The notes: a model not told the origin generated them from the sequence alone. Counted from the stretch's first letter, positions 1 to 10,051 are shown. The stretch is 64,000 nt of DNA from Photobacterium sp. SKA34 (GCF_000153325.1 NZ_CH724143.1:677672-741671), one strand, 5' to 3'. Translations and numbers: made by a program.

Positions 1-3000
1 AAAGATTGGTTCTACCCCGGTAGTTATGATCCTTATACTAGCCTTGATACGACAGATACCATCATCCCATTAGGTGGTAAAGCAGTGTACACGGTAAAAG
101 CAAGCGTAAATAAAGATGCGGTAGGTTCTATTACCAATGCGCTTGATGTTAATGGCAATACAACGGAAGTTGTTACTAACCCAGTAACGGGTAAGTTCGA
201 AGCGAAAAAGACAATCCTTGCTTACTATGATGATGAAAAAAATAAGCTGCCGAATTTAAAAGGTTATATGCCTGGTGGTTACATCGAATATGAAGTTGTG
301 GTGACGAATAAAAGTGAGGCCAATATTGATGATTTATCGATTAAAGATGACTTATCAGCCATTACATCTAAAACATTCGATGGTAAGGATAACGAGCCTG
401 TCTTTGATGAAGTGCTAATTAAAAGCAGCATCGTTCATAAAGATACTTTCACTAACGTCGCAGGTTTTGATTCGTCAGATTTAGATTTGAATACGTCAGT
501 TGATATCGGTGCGCTAAATACTGTGACATTTAATATTAAAGCGCACATTAAGCCTAACATTGTTGGGACATTCCAAAATGAGGCAAACATTGGCGATCGT
601 ATTAAACCTAAATCACCCATTTCTCACATGCTACCGTCTGATATTGAGCTGGTGAAAACAGCACTGGATTCTAATGGAAAAGCGATCTCCACTTATACTC
701 CTGGGCAGTTAATTCAGTACAAAATTGAATTGATAAACACAGGCTACGGTACTAGCTACAACACAGAATTAAAAGATGAATTGAGTAAGCTTGTTACTAA
801 TGTTGCAGAGTTATCTGGTGATGGTAAGCAAGATCCTGAAGCTACACCGTATAAGACTTGGTCTGTAAATGCGCCAATAACGGAAGGGGGTATTACTACG
901 CTTCCTGTAACAACAGGCGAGCAAGACATTAAATCTCAAGCTGTGCTTGCTCCTAAAGTCGGCAAAATTACGATTTTAGTGGATGCAACCATTAGCGATG
1001 ATGCATTGGGGGATATTTCCAATACAGCAGTGTTCGGTAAGAAGAGTGATGACGCTGTATTAATACCTGAACCTAAACAGTTAAGCTCATCAAAAGCTGT
1101 AATCAAACTTGATGAAACGCCGTTTACATCAAGTAGTTTTTATACTCCGGGGCAAAAAGCGGCGTACGAAATAAAAGTAGTCAACAATTCAGAGAGTTGG
1201 GCCAATGATATCAAAGTGAAGGATGTTGTCGCTGATGTAAATGTCGATGTTGCAGGCGATAAGAACGAACCTGCTTATAGTCATTATGAAATTAACTACC
1301 GTGTTGAAGGTGGAGTTAGCGGGTTACCCGACACGTTTGTTCCTGTGCAATCACCACTAGTGAACAAAACATTGAATACAGAAATTGATATCGCGCCACA
1401 GCAAACGGTTATTTTTACCGTTGAAGGGAGTATTAAAGAGACGGCTGTAGGCGTGATTGATTCAAATCACGCGATGGTGGATGGAAAAGAAAATGCATCA
1501 GAAGTTATTCCACCACAAAACAGTGATTTTGATATTCAAAAAACGGTAGATCAAGACACTTTTGTTCCGGGACAAGAAGTGACTTACACCATAACGGTTA
1601 AGAATATTGGTGAGGCGTGGCTCAATGATTTCCCTATTAAAGATGAAATAACGACTATCATGGCTGATATTGCCCATAATGCTACATCAGCCACAAGCGG
1701 TACTGCATTTAGTTCTGTATCAGTGGATGCTAAAGCATCTGAGGGTTCATTTATCACAAGTAATTCAACAGATAATATTGATGCTATTGCAGACATAAAA
1801 CCCAAAGGTTCGGTGACATTTACAGTAAAAGCCGTCGTTGCTGATAACGTCATTGGTCCAATTGATAATACAGCGTATGCCGGTAGTAAAAATATACCGT
1901 CACAAACTGTCACGATTGATCCAATTGAAGGTGAATTTACGATTGAGAAAGCGGTAAATAAATCTACGTTTGTACCTAGCGATATCATGGTCTATACCCT
2001 AACGCTTGTAAATAAGTCAGCGACATGGGTAACAGACGTAAAAGTCACAGATGCTATTGATGCCATTGAAGCGGATGTCGCTGGTGGTAAACAAGGTCCT
2101 GCGTTTGATAAATCATCCATAAAAGTAACATCTGGCAAAGTAATTGTAGGTGACGGTTTTGTTGAAAAAAATCCTGATGGCACTATCTCAGCGTTAGTTG
2201 ATTTAGCACCAAGCAGTGAAGCAGTAATAACCGTTGATGCTCAGGTTGCAAGCGATGTTGTCGGTAATATTGCCAATACTGCTTATGCTAATGTTCAAGC
2301 GTCGAATGAGGTAGTAATAACGCCTGAATCATCTGAAATCACGATAGAGAAAACAGTTGATATTAGTACGTTTTTTCCTGGGCAAACGGTGAATTACACA
2401 GTGACAGTGAATAACACCCAAGCGAGTTGGGCGACAGGCGTTAATATCAAAGATGAAGTGTCAAAAATTGAAGCTGAAATTGCTGGTGGTACACAAGCGT
2501 CACCATTAACAGGCAATGCTTTTGATGCCAATTCGATTGTGACGAAAATTGCTGACTTAGGTGATAGCAAGGTTGTTAGGCAAGAAAGCAATGAAAGTAT
2601 CATTTTAGATATCGCGCCTAATTCATCGGTGGTGGTAAATATTGCTGCGAATGTGAATAGGAACGTGATTGGTTCTATTACTAATGTAGCACATGCAATT
2701 GGTAAAGATGGTGGCGATCACCAAGCTGAAGTAACGATTGATCCTATTGATGGAGCCGTTGTTTTAACCAAAGAGGCAATGAACCCTACTTACCAAAATG
2801 GTGGTGAAGTTGGTTTCGAAATTAAGGTTAAAAATTCAGGGGCTGGGTTTGCCGCGAATGTGGCGCTTGAAGACTTAATCAGTGAGATTGAAGCGACAAC
2901 AAACTTAGGTCAACTAACTCCAGCATTTACACATTGGAAAGTGAGTTATGTCGCGGGGAATGAAAATACCAAAGTGATGGATGTTGCTTTAAACAAGCTA

Positions 3001-5211
3001 AAGAAAAACTTGCCTGAAGATAAAAATGTAAATGTAGTAATGGATATTGCACCGCAAGATACAGTGACATTTACAGTAACTGGTATCGCTGCAGACAACA
3101 TTGTTGATGATATTACAAACACAGCTAACATGACATTTGGAGAGAACAAGCAGGAAGCAACGGCAACCGTAAAGCCTGAGCAAACCAGTTTTGAAGCAAC
3201 CAAAGTAAGTGTTGAATCACATTACATTATTAATAAGGATTTGAGTTTTGAGTTAAGCATCACCAATACATCGAACAACATGATTGATGACATGGTTGTT
3301 AATGATGATATGAGTGCGATAGAGGTGAAATACCGTGATGGCTCAACAGGTCCTGCTTTTGTAAAAGGCAATACTAAGTTTGTCGTAGAAACTGTTCCAC
3401 AAGGTGCACTGGTTCAAGCGCAAACAGAAACGCAGTTCTTGGTCGATCTGCCTCCAAAGCAAACTATTACCTTTAGAGTAATTGGTACTGTGGTTGATAG
3501 TGCTAATGGATCTTTGCAAAATATTGCAACGGTGAATGATCAGGATGTACCAAGTAATCTTGTACCGCCATTACAACCTGACATCACAGGTACTATTGTC
3601 ACGACAACGGACTATGATGCGAATAATACGGGGGATGACGAATTCATCTATGTGCCGGGTGGAACTGTGGTTTATACCATTACTTTAGAAAATAACACGG
3701 ATGCATTTGCTAACAATGTTGGCTTTATGAGTGAGTTTTCAAAAGTGAACACTGCAGATTATAGCGGTCGTCAAATCCCAGCTTACACAGATTGGAAAAT
3801 TGTAACGAAAGCGACAGGAACTGACCGTGGTACAACGGTAGGTAGTTACACTGATGGCAAAGATGTACAAACAGGATTGCACATCGCTCCACACAGTAAA
3901 GTGGTTTATATTTTTACGACGACGGTAGATAAAAATTTGGTGAATGTTATCGACTATGCTGCCTTTTATTTAGATAACAAGGCAATAGTAAAAGCGACAC
4001 CTCGTAATATTAATATAGGAAAGCTAGCATCAACAGTAAAACCTATGCTGCCAGAGTACGATTTGAAACTGACAAAAACAGCATCAAAAGAAACAGCGCA
4101 AGTGGGTGATGTGGTTGAATACGAAGTGATGGTAGAAAACGACAATAAAGCGAATTTCTACGATGTATCTGTTGTTGACCACTACCCAGCAGGTTTCCAA
4201 TATGTAGCGGGCTCAACCCAAATCGTACATAGTGGCCCTGATGGTGAGTTTGATACGAAAGATGATGAGCCTCTAAGCCAAGAGCCTGTGATGTCAGGGC
4301 AATTAACCTTTAGAAAGGTTAACCTGAAATCAAACGAGAAAGTACGTGTCCGTTATTTAATGCGTGTTAGCACAGGTGTGACATTTGGTAAATATGTCAA
4401 TACCGCCGTTGCGCAGATCCGTGGTAAAGATAAATCGAATGTCGATAAAGCGGTGGTTGAAATTGAAGCGGATAAGTTATTCGATACCGCATCTATCATA
4501 GGTAAAGTATTTGAAGACTTAAACGGCGATGGTTTCCAAGCTGATGCAACTGCTAAAGGCATTACTGTAAAAACGGAGTTACCGAAAGGGGATTATGTTG
4601 CTAATTCAACAACCTTAATGGGTGACGGTAAAACGACAGTAGTGAATGATGTGAAAAAAGCAGCCCCTATTAGTAGTGGTATTACAGTTAAAACGTTGAT
4701 GGGCCAATCGCAAAACCGAACCTTGAAGCAAAGTAATAAAGCTGTGATCCGTTTTAAAACGACAACAGCTACACCGTTTGCCTTTAGCGTAACAACAAGC
4801 AATGGTACTCATGTTCATTTTGGAACTGATAGTAAGATCACACGCACATTAACTGGTGATAGCAAACAAGGGCTTTCAGCAGAGAACCTCAATGTGACGC
4901 GTAATCTATACCAAGCGAAAAGTGGGTATGTTTGGGAAATCGTGATTGAAAACTTGGGTATCTATGAAGATGGTATTCCTGGGGTTCGCTTAATTACCAC
5001 TGAAGGGATTAAGATCGAAACCGATCAATTTGGTCGTTACCACATTCCAGATCAGTGGGTGAAAGATAAAAAAGGTAAGAACTTCCTTGTGAAAGTAGAT
5101 ACTGATTCTTTACCAACAGGAATGAAAGTGATCAGTGAAAACCCGAAAGTGCAGCGTATAACACCAAATGCACTGGCTAAGTTTAACTTCAGTGTTCAGA
5201 CCAAACATTAA
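1..5211 (+). CDS. Giant DUF11-type repeat surface protein, 5' end missing
   Basis: The reading frame is open from base 1, so the true start lies upstream; at least 1736 residues are inside the window. It consists of about eleven beta-rich modules of roughly 135-147 residues. Each opens with a line like 'PGQxVxYTITVxN' and closes with a motif like 'VIGxIxNTAYA' (near bases 115, 556, 1000, 1440, 1846, 2254, 2665, 3100, 3498, 3937 and 4378). The module at about 4060-4470 is the most canonical DUF11 (TIGR01451-type) copy. The C-terminus (4490-5211) has 'GKVFEDLNGDGFQ' and 'GIPGVRLITTEG...DQFGRYHI', a prealbumin/SdrD-B-like fold. I see no cysteine in the translated part, as is common for long extracellular proteins. 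Family knowledge suggests an exported surface or adhesin-like protein; the actual function is unknown. The barrel and OmpA genes that follow are probable partners. No LPXTG or autotransporter domain is seen. Confidence 0.8.
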   Translation, partial: KDWFYPGSYDPYTSLDTTDTIIPLGGKAVYTVKASVNKDAVGSITNALDVNGNTTEVVTNPVTGKFEAKKTILAYYDDEKNKLPNLKGYMPGGYIEYEVVVTNKSEANIDDLSIKDDLSAITSKTFDGKDNEPVFDEVLIKSSIVHKDTFTNVAGFDSSDLDLNTSVDIGALNTVTFNIKAHIKPNIVGTFQNEANIGDRIKPKSPISHMLPSDIELVKTALDSNGKAISTYTPGQLIQYKIELINTGYGTSYNTELKDELSKLVTNVAELSGDGKQDPEATPYKTWSVNAPITEGGITTLPVTTGEQDIKSQAVLAPKVGKITILVDATISDDALGDISNTAVFGKKSDDAVLIPEPKQLSSSKAVIKLDETPFTSSSFYTPGQKAAYEIKVVNNSESWANDIKVKDVVADVNVDVAGDKNEPAYSHYEINYRVEGGVSGLPDTFVPVQSPLVNKTLNTEIDIAPQQTVIFTVEGSIKETAVGVIDSNHAMVDGKENASEVIPPQNSDFDIQKTVDQDTFVPGQEVTYTITVKNIGEAWLNDFPIKDEITTIMADIAHNATSATSGTAFSSVSVDAKASEGSFITSNSTDNIDAIADIKPKGSVTFTVKAVVADNVIGPIDNTAYAGSKNIPSQTVTIDPIEGEFTIEKAVNKSTFVPSDIMVYTLTLVNKSATWVTDVKVTDAIDAIEADVAGGKQGPAFDKSSIKVTSGKVIVGDGFVEKNPDGTISALVDLAPSSEAVITVDAQVASDVVGNIANTAYANVQASNEVVITPESSEITIEKTVDISTFFPGQTVNYTVTVNNTQASWATGVNIKDEVSKIEAEIAGGTQASPLTGNAFDANSIVTKIADLGDSKVVRQESNESIILDIAPNSSVVVNIAANVNRNVIGSITNVAHAIGKDGGDHQAEVTIDPIDGAVVLTKEAMNPTYQNGGEVGFEIKVKNSGAGFAANVALEDLISEIEATTNLGQLTPAFTHWKVSYVAGNENTKVMDVALNKLKKNLPEDKNVNVVMDIAPQDTVTFTVTGIAADNIVDDITNTANMTFGENKQEATATVKPEQTSFEATKVSVESHYIINKDLSFELSITNTSNNMIDDMVVNDDMSAIEVKYRDGSTGPAFVKGNTKFVVETVPQGALVQAQTETQFLVDLPPKQTITFRVIGTVVDSANGSLQNIATVNDQDVPSNLVPPLQPDITGTIVTTTDYDANNTGDDEFIYVPGGTVVYTITLENNTDAFANNVGFMSEFSKVNTADYSGRQIPAYTDWKIVTKATGTDRGTTVGSYTDGKDVQTGLHIAPHSKVVYIFTTTVDKNLVNVIDYAAFYLDNKAIVKATPRNINIGKLASTVKPMLPEYDLKLTKTASKETAQVGDVVEYEVMVENDNKANFYDVSVVDHYPAGFQYVAGSTQIVHSGPDGEFDTKDDEPLSQEPVMSGQLTFRKVNLKSNEKVRVRYLMRVSTGVTFGKYVNTAVAQIRGKDKSNVDKAVVEIEADKLFDTASIIGKVFEDLNGDGFQADATAKGITVKTELPKGDYVANSTTLMGDGKTTVVNDVKKAAPISSGITVKTLMGQSQNRTLKQSNKAVIRFKTTTATPFAFSVTTSNGTHVHFGTDSKITRTLTGDSKQGLSAENLNVTRNLYQAKSGYVWEIVIENLGIYEDGIPGVRLITTEGIKIETDQFGRYHIPDQWVKDKKGKNFLVKVDTDSLPTGMKVISENPKVQRITPNALAKFNFSVQTKH

Positions 5212-5233
5212 TTAGTTAAGCGATAAATCAAAG

Positions 5234-5260
5234 GCTGATGCATTCTCATCAGCTTTTTTT
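5234..5260 (+). terminator. Rho-independent terminator after the DUF11 protein
   Basis: A 7-bp stem (GCTGATG / CATCAGC, 6-base loop) is followed directly by seven T. It lies 23 bases after the stop codon, so the giant gene is probably transcribed separately from the barrel gene downstream. Confidence 0.85.
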
Positions 5261-5990
5261 ATATCTATTTTTACAGACTCTTTTTGATATCAAAGAGTCG
5301 CCCCCATACCCATTAATTTAATGAGTACTGGTTCATCATTTATATAGTCATGAATAACAGTGCACGTATTAATCTATCTTTTCCTGCTGTTTTATATCTC
5401 TAGATATATTTCACTATACGCTTTGACGAGTATTAACACCTATCTATGAGATATAAAATTTTTAAAAAATAAATCGATACAGCGAAATAATCTTCATTTT
5501 TATGATTAAAGAACGGAAGGGTTTTAATCGTAATTTTTTAGAGAAAAGAATAAGAAATAGTAAAAATTTACTGTAGTTCAGGTTGCTAATACTATTCTGA
5601 AAATTGGATTCAAAACTTTTTGTTATGATAAATCCATACGATCTTGTTTGTAAGGTTATGATTTTAATTGTTTATGTTTTTTTATATGAAGAGGGGTAAA
5701 TTCTACTTCGCTTAATTTTTCATGATAATTTATCTTGCCCTGTATTTTATATTAATTGACGTAAACAGTGTTTTTTTCTCTGAAATTCAAAATCAAAACA
5801 TTTCAATATTTATGAGTTAACCCATTTAACAGCAATTGTTAGCCTCTTCATATCAGCCTTTACGTAATTTTGCTTGTACAGAACACCAATATATAGCGAG
5901 CAAAATAAAGGGATAACAAATTCAGAATAAAGTGCTCGTATCAGTGTTACTACGTTTTTAAATCAGCGTAGTGACCGACAAGAGGTTCTA
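5261..5990. other. Long AT-rich intergenic region upstream of the barrel gene
   Basis: About 730 bases contain no convincing ORF on either strand and are very rich in A and T runs. The region presumably carries the promoter of the barrel-OmpA pair. I could not recognise a riboswitch in it; in particular no c-di-GMP aptamer core is visible. Confidence 0.6.
5946..5975 (+). promoter_or_regulatory. Hairpin just upstream of the barrel gene's ribosome binding site
   Basis: GTTACTACG (5946-5954) and CGTAGTGAC (5967-5975) pair over 9 bp with one G-U wobble and a 12-base loop. The stem ends 5 bases before the AGAGG ribosome binding site and 15 before the GTG start, so it could influence translation initiation. 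Regulation is inference. Confidence 0.45.
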
Positions 5991-8900
5991 GTGAAAACGT
6001 TTAAATTAAGTCAAATAACAGTATTAATCATTTCAGCGCTCCCATTAATGGTACAAGCGCAATCTGTAATCGATCAAAATACGACTCAAACGTCAGAGCC
6101 TGAGTTGACATTATTAAGCTCAGAGTCAACCAATATTAAAACTGATATCCATACTCAGAAAGACAATTCTCGTATCTATCTCGATGAGGGAGCTATCTGG
6201 GCTACTCGTGATATTACCAAGTTTTCACCTGTGCTTAATGTGGATCTCAGTGATGAGGTGGAAGTTGAGCATAATAAGGTGACAGATAGCCTTCGATTTA
6301 ATATCCAAACTAATTACTCTCATTATATTAAGCGTTGGCAGCTTGCAGTATACCGTGGCAAAGATCGTCATTTATCTCAGCCATTGAAAGTGCTGGCTGG
6401 TGATGAACTGAGTAATGATTTTGATATTGAATGGGACGGAAAAACTGAAACTAGCTATCAGTTCAAAGCTGGGGAGCAACTGATCTTTAGACTCAAGATT
6501 TGGGATAAAGATGGCAACATGGATGTATCGACACTCGGTATTACCGATTTAGTTCATGCTGATAAACAAGTGGAAATCGATAAACTTGATAATGATGATA
6601 ACAATGAAAAGCGCAGTTACAGTCGTGCAACATTGATGCGTCATAACATTCCCACGTCTTCAGGCATGGCAAAAATGATGGTTACGGGGTTAAAGGGCGT
6701 TGATACTGTTACCATTGGTGATGATGAGTATGATGTTGAAGATGGCAAATTGTATGTTGAAAAGTATTTGCCAACAGATGCCTACATGTTTCCAGTTAAA
6801 GTGAAATATGACGATGGCAAAGAGCGAGATTACCAGCTATTTGTTCGTATTCCCGATACTTACTATGCTCAAGCTGGTTTAGTGGATCTGTATTTTGGCC
6901 GTAACCATGTTTCTGGTAATAAAGACGTACTTGCTGTTGATGAACAATACCAAGGTGACATTTATAACCGTGGTCGATTAGCGTATTTCGGTCAAGGTAA
7001 GTTTGGCGACAAGCTTCAGGTTGTTGCCCATGTTGATACGAAAGAATCAGCGTTAAAAGATATGTTAAAACATCCGTTTGCTGCAGATGACACAACGGTA
7101 TTTGATATCTTAGACGATGACGACGAAATGTATTACGGCAACTATGGTGATGAAGCCAATATTGAAAAAGTCGTTAATACCAAAGGTAAAGTCTATCTGG
7201 ATGTGCAATATGACAAATCTAGTGCCATGTGGGGTAATTTCAATACAGGATTAACGGGTACTGAAAACACAGACTACAGCCGAAGCTTATATGGTTTTAA
7301 AGGGGATTATCGTACTCGTCAAACCACGTCATTTGGCAATGATCGGCTTGCTGTCACCACTTTTGCTTCACAAGCTGACACCTTATCTTCTCATGATGAA
7401 TTCTTAGGTACTGGTGGTAGCCTATACAATACACGACACGGCGAAATTGTACCGGGAAGTGACAAAGTCACTCTCGTTGTGCGTAACAGTAAAACAGGCG
7501 TGGTGGAAAGCCGAAAAACCTTGCAACCGGGGCGTGACTACACCATTAACCCGTTCCAAGGTCGTATTGTGCTGAATAAACCATTAAGTCAGCAATCACA
7601 ATCTGGTGGTGATGGGGTATTAGATTCATCAACCAATAACGATCTAGAAAACTACTTATCGGTTGATTATGAATATGTACCAAACGGTAGCGAAGCACTA
7701 GAGCAAATGACTGCTGGTGGTCGTGTGAAAGGCTGGCTTACTGATAATATTGCGCTTGGCAGTACTTACGTACAAGAGCAAAAAAACAATCAGGACTACC
7801 AATTATCAGGCGCTGATTTAACTTTAAAAGCGACGGAAGGAAGCTATTTAACTGCGGAGTTCTCTCACTCTGAAGGGCAGCAAACGGACAGTAACTACTT
7901 ATCAAAAGACGGTGGTTTAAGCTTCGATAAAATTGAAAATACTGATCCAAGTGCTAAACGTCAAGGTGACATGATCCAAGTACATGCAGTAGCGAGTTTG
8001 TACGATCTTATGCCTGATACCTTTGGTGCTGTCGGTAACGATATTGAAGCTTGGTATCGTGATAAAGATTTAGGATATTCCTATGCCAGCCAAGGCGATA
8101 ACTTGGCACAGTTAGCTTATGGCTCGAAGCTACGTTTGCAATTTGGCGATCGTACACAATTAACCACTCGATTTGATCATTTAAATGAGCAAGAAAGCAG
8201 TGGTAAAACGGTTACCGATACCGAACGTGTTGAGGTTGAAGGACAATACCGTATTACTGACAATGTGAAAATTGCAGCGGCTGGACGACATGTTAACGAA
8301 CTTAATTATGATGACCAAAAGAGCTCTGGTAATCTCATTGGCGTTCGTGCTGATTACGAATTTAACGATGACAACAGTTTATATGTTAAAGGACAAAAAA
8401 CGGTTAATGCCAGTCAGAGTTTTGATCAGGATGATAGCACTGCAGTGGGTGGTGAGTTTGCACTAAATGATGATTGGACGTTATCAGGAGAATATGCCAC
8501 AGGTGATCGCGGCGATTCTCTGCAAGCGAAAGTGGACTATCAAGTTAACGACGACTATTCCACTTATGCGAGTTATATCCAAGAAGATTATGATAACGAA
8601 AACAATATCGTTTTTGGGCAGAAAGCCGATCTAACTGACACGTTATCGTTCTATCAAGAAAACCAATTTGTTGATGATAACAATGGCAAAGGGAAAGTGA
8701 ATTCCTTTGGTTTTGATTATGATGTGAATGATGATGTTGATGCGGGTATTGCATTTGAAAAGAGTCAGTTAACGAGCACAGATAACGGTGAGGTTGAACG
8801 CAGTGGTATCAGTTTTTACACCTCTATTGATAAAGACGATTACAGCTTAAAGAATAAAGTTGAATACCGTGTCGATAAAGGTGATAGCAAAGTCACTCAG

Positions 8901-9530
8901 CTTGTGACTACTAACCGTTATGTTCATCATCTTACAGATGAGTACACCTTGTTTGGCAAATTCAATTACTCGAAATCTAAAGATGAAACCAAAAACGAAG
9001 TCGTTGAACGCTACACCGAAAGTAGTGTGGGCTTAGCTTATCGTCCTATTTTTAACGATCGCTTGAACTTTCTAACCCGATACACCTTTTTAGAAGACTA
9101 CGATCAAACTGACCGTTTAAAAGAGCAAGATACCAATAATGAGAAGAGCCATATTGTTGAAGGTGAAACGATTTATTCGGTTAATGCTCATGTTGATGTT
9201 GGTTTGAAAGGGGCTTATAAGAAAAAATCTGAGCTTTATAAACGTAAAGACAGTAGTGATGTGCCAGTGAAGAACGAGATTTTGCTAACAGGTATCAGTG
9301 CAAGCTATAAAGTGATGAAAGACTGGGATGTAACAGGTGAGTATCACTGGAAAAAAGATCGTGTCACTAATGACTTAGAACAAGGTGCCTTAGTGTCTGT
9401 GAATAAACATATTAACGACAATATGAAAATTGGTGTGGGTTATAACTTTTCTAAATTTGATGATGATTTAGTACATAACGATGATTACAACGCGAAAGGC
9501 GTCTTTATTAACTTAGTGGGTAAATTCTAA
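5991..9530 (+). CDS. Large outer-membrane beta-barrel protein, partner of the DUF11 protein
   Basis: This protein has 1179 residues and starts at GTG behind AGAGG. Residues 1-24 form a signal peptide ending around VQAQS. Residues 30-210 look like one or more Ig/FlgD-like beta domains. Residues 290-560 form a conserved-looking core that includes 'GTGGSLYNTRHGEIVPG' and 'GRDYTINPFQGRIVLNKPL'. From about 565 to the end there are alternating, acidic, aromatic-spaced beta strands ending in 'INLVGKF'. A terminal phenylalanine is the usual BAM recognition signal for outer-membrane barrels. I recall the core motif from uncharacterised outer-membrane proteins encoded next to DUF11 repeat proteins, but this was not searched. 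Inference: an outer-membrane anchor or export channel for the upstream repeat protein. Its stop overlaps the next start (TAATG), indicating translational coupling. TonB-box and plug motifs are not visible, so a TonB receptor is less likely. Confidence 0.75.
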   Translation: MKTFKLSQITVLIISALPLMVQAQSVIDQNTTQTSEPELTLLSSESTNIKTDIHTQKDNSRIYLDEGAIWATRDITKFSPVLNVDLSDEVEVEHNKVTDSLRFNIQTNYSHYIKRWQLAVYRGKDRHLSQPLKVLAGDELSNDFDIEWDGKTETSYQFKAGEQLIFRLKIWDKDGNMDVSTLGITDLVHADKQVEIDKLDNDDNNEKRSYSRATLMRHNIPTSSGMAKMMVTGLKGVDTVTIGDDEYDVEDGKLYVEKYLPTDAYMFPVKVKYDDGKERDYQLFVRIPDTYYAQAGLVDLYFGRNHVSGNKDVLAVDEQYQGDIYNRGRLAYFGQGKFGDKLQVVAHVDTKESALKDMLKHPFAADDTTVFDILDDDDEMYYGNYGDEANIEKVVNTKGKVYLDVQYDKSSAMWGNFNTGLTGTENTDYSRSLYGFKGDYRTRQTTSFGNDRLAVTTFASQADTLSSHDEFLGTGGSLYNTRHGEIVPGSDKVTLVVRNSKTGVVESRKTLQPGRDYTINPFQGRIVLNKPLSQQSQSGGDGVLDSSTNNDLENYLSVDYEYVPNGSEALEQMTAGGRVKGWLTDNIALGSTYVQEQKNNQDYQLSGADLTLKATEGSYLTAEFSHSEGQQTDSNYLSKDGGLSFDKIENTDPSAKRQGDMIQVHAVASLYDLMPDTFGAVGNDIEAWYRDKDLGYSYASQGDNLAQLAYGSKLRLQFGDRTQLTTRFDHLNEQESSGKTVTDTERVEVEGQYRITDNVKIAAAGRHVNELNYDDQKSSGNLIGVRADYEFNDDNSLYVKGQKTVNASQSFDQDDSTAVGGEFALNDDWTLSGEYATGDRGDSLQAKVDYQVNDDYSTYASYIQEDYDNENNIVFGQKADLTDTLSFYQENQFVDDNNGKGKVNSFGFDYDVNDDVDAGIAFEKSQLTSTDNGEVERSGISFYTSIDKDDYSLKNKVEYRVDKGDSKVTQLVTTNRYVHHLTDEYTLFGKFNYSKSKDETKNEVVERYTESSVGLAYRPIFNDRLNFLTRYTFLEDYDQTDRLKEQDTNNEKSHIVEGETIYSVNAHVDVGLKGAYKKKSELYKRKDSSDVPVKNEILLTGISASYKVMKDWDVTGEYHWKKDRVTNDLEQGALVSVNKHINDNMKIGVGYNFSKFDDDLVHNDDYNAKGVFINLVGKF

Positions 9531-10030
9531 TGAAAAAATCACTCTTCGTTTTATGTTTATTAGCGTTATTTACTGGTTGTTCAACTGATACTTATGTTAG
9601 CCAAGAAAACATCAATAAGTTTGATGATCTTACCGTGAAGAAGTTTTTAATTGCAGAGCTTAAGCCGAAAACAATAGCGGAAGATAAGAAGATATACTTG
9701 TCTTTGATCTCGCATTTTGACTTTGATAAAGCGGTTTTAAAACCAGAAGATATTAAAGAGTTAGATGATTTTATTGCTAAAATTCATTCACTTTCAGGTG
9801 ATATCTTAATTGCAGGTCATACCGACTATCAAGGTAGTGATAGCTACAATGAAGCTTTATCGCTGCGTCGTTCACATGCGATTGAAAGCTATTTAAAAGC
9901 GCGAATTGATGAAAGTCATTATCATTTTGAAGTGAAATATTTTGGTGAGAAGAATCCCATCGTAAAAGGACACAGCTTAAAATCTAATGCATTGAACCGT
10001 CGTGGGTTGGTGATGTTCACGGAAGTCTAA
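9530..10030 (+). CDS. OmpA-family lipoprotein
   Basis: This protein has 166 residues. The N-terminus is a lipoprotein signal peptide with lipobox LFTGC, the cysteine being residue 16. From about residue 55 onward it is an OmpA-C peptidoglycan-binding domain: 'HFDFDKAVLKPEDI', 'GHTDYQGSDSYNEALSLRR' and 'YFGEKNPI...NRRG', which include the aspartate and arginine positions that bind diaminopimelate. It resembles Pal in architecture but is a separate paralogue. The ATG overlaps the barrel gene stop by one base, so both are made from one mRNA. Likely role: tying the barrel/DUF11 assembly to peptidoglycan. The specific partner is inferred from context only. Confidence 0.85.
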   Translation: MKKSLFVLCLLALFTGCSTDTYVSQENINKFDDLTVKKFLIAELKPKTIAEDKKIYLSLISHFDFDKAVLKPEDIKELDDFIAKIHSLSGDILIAGHTDYQGSDSYNEALSLRRSHAIESYLKARIDESHYHFEVKYFGEKNPIVKGHSLKSNALNRRGLVMFTEV

Positions 10031-10051
10031 TCGATAAATTAGAGATAAAGA

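Noticed and set aside
1584..1988. Minus-strand ORF of 134 codons inside the giant repeat protein gene
   Set aside because: It is a shadow of the DUF11 coding frame with no independent signal.
5991..9530. TonB-dependent receptor
   Set aside because: No TonB box or plug-domain motifs are seen, and the N-terminus looks Ig-like instead.
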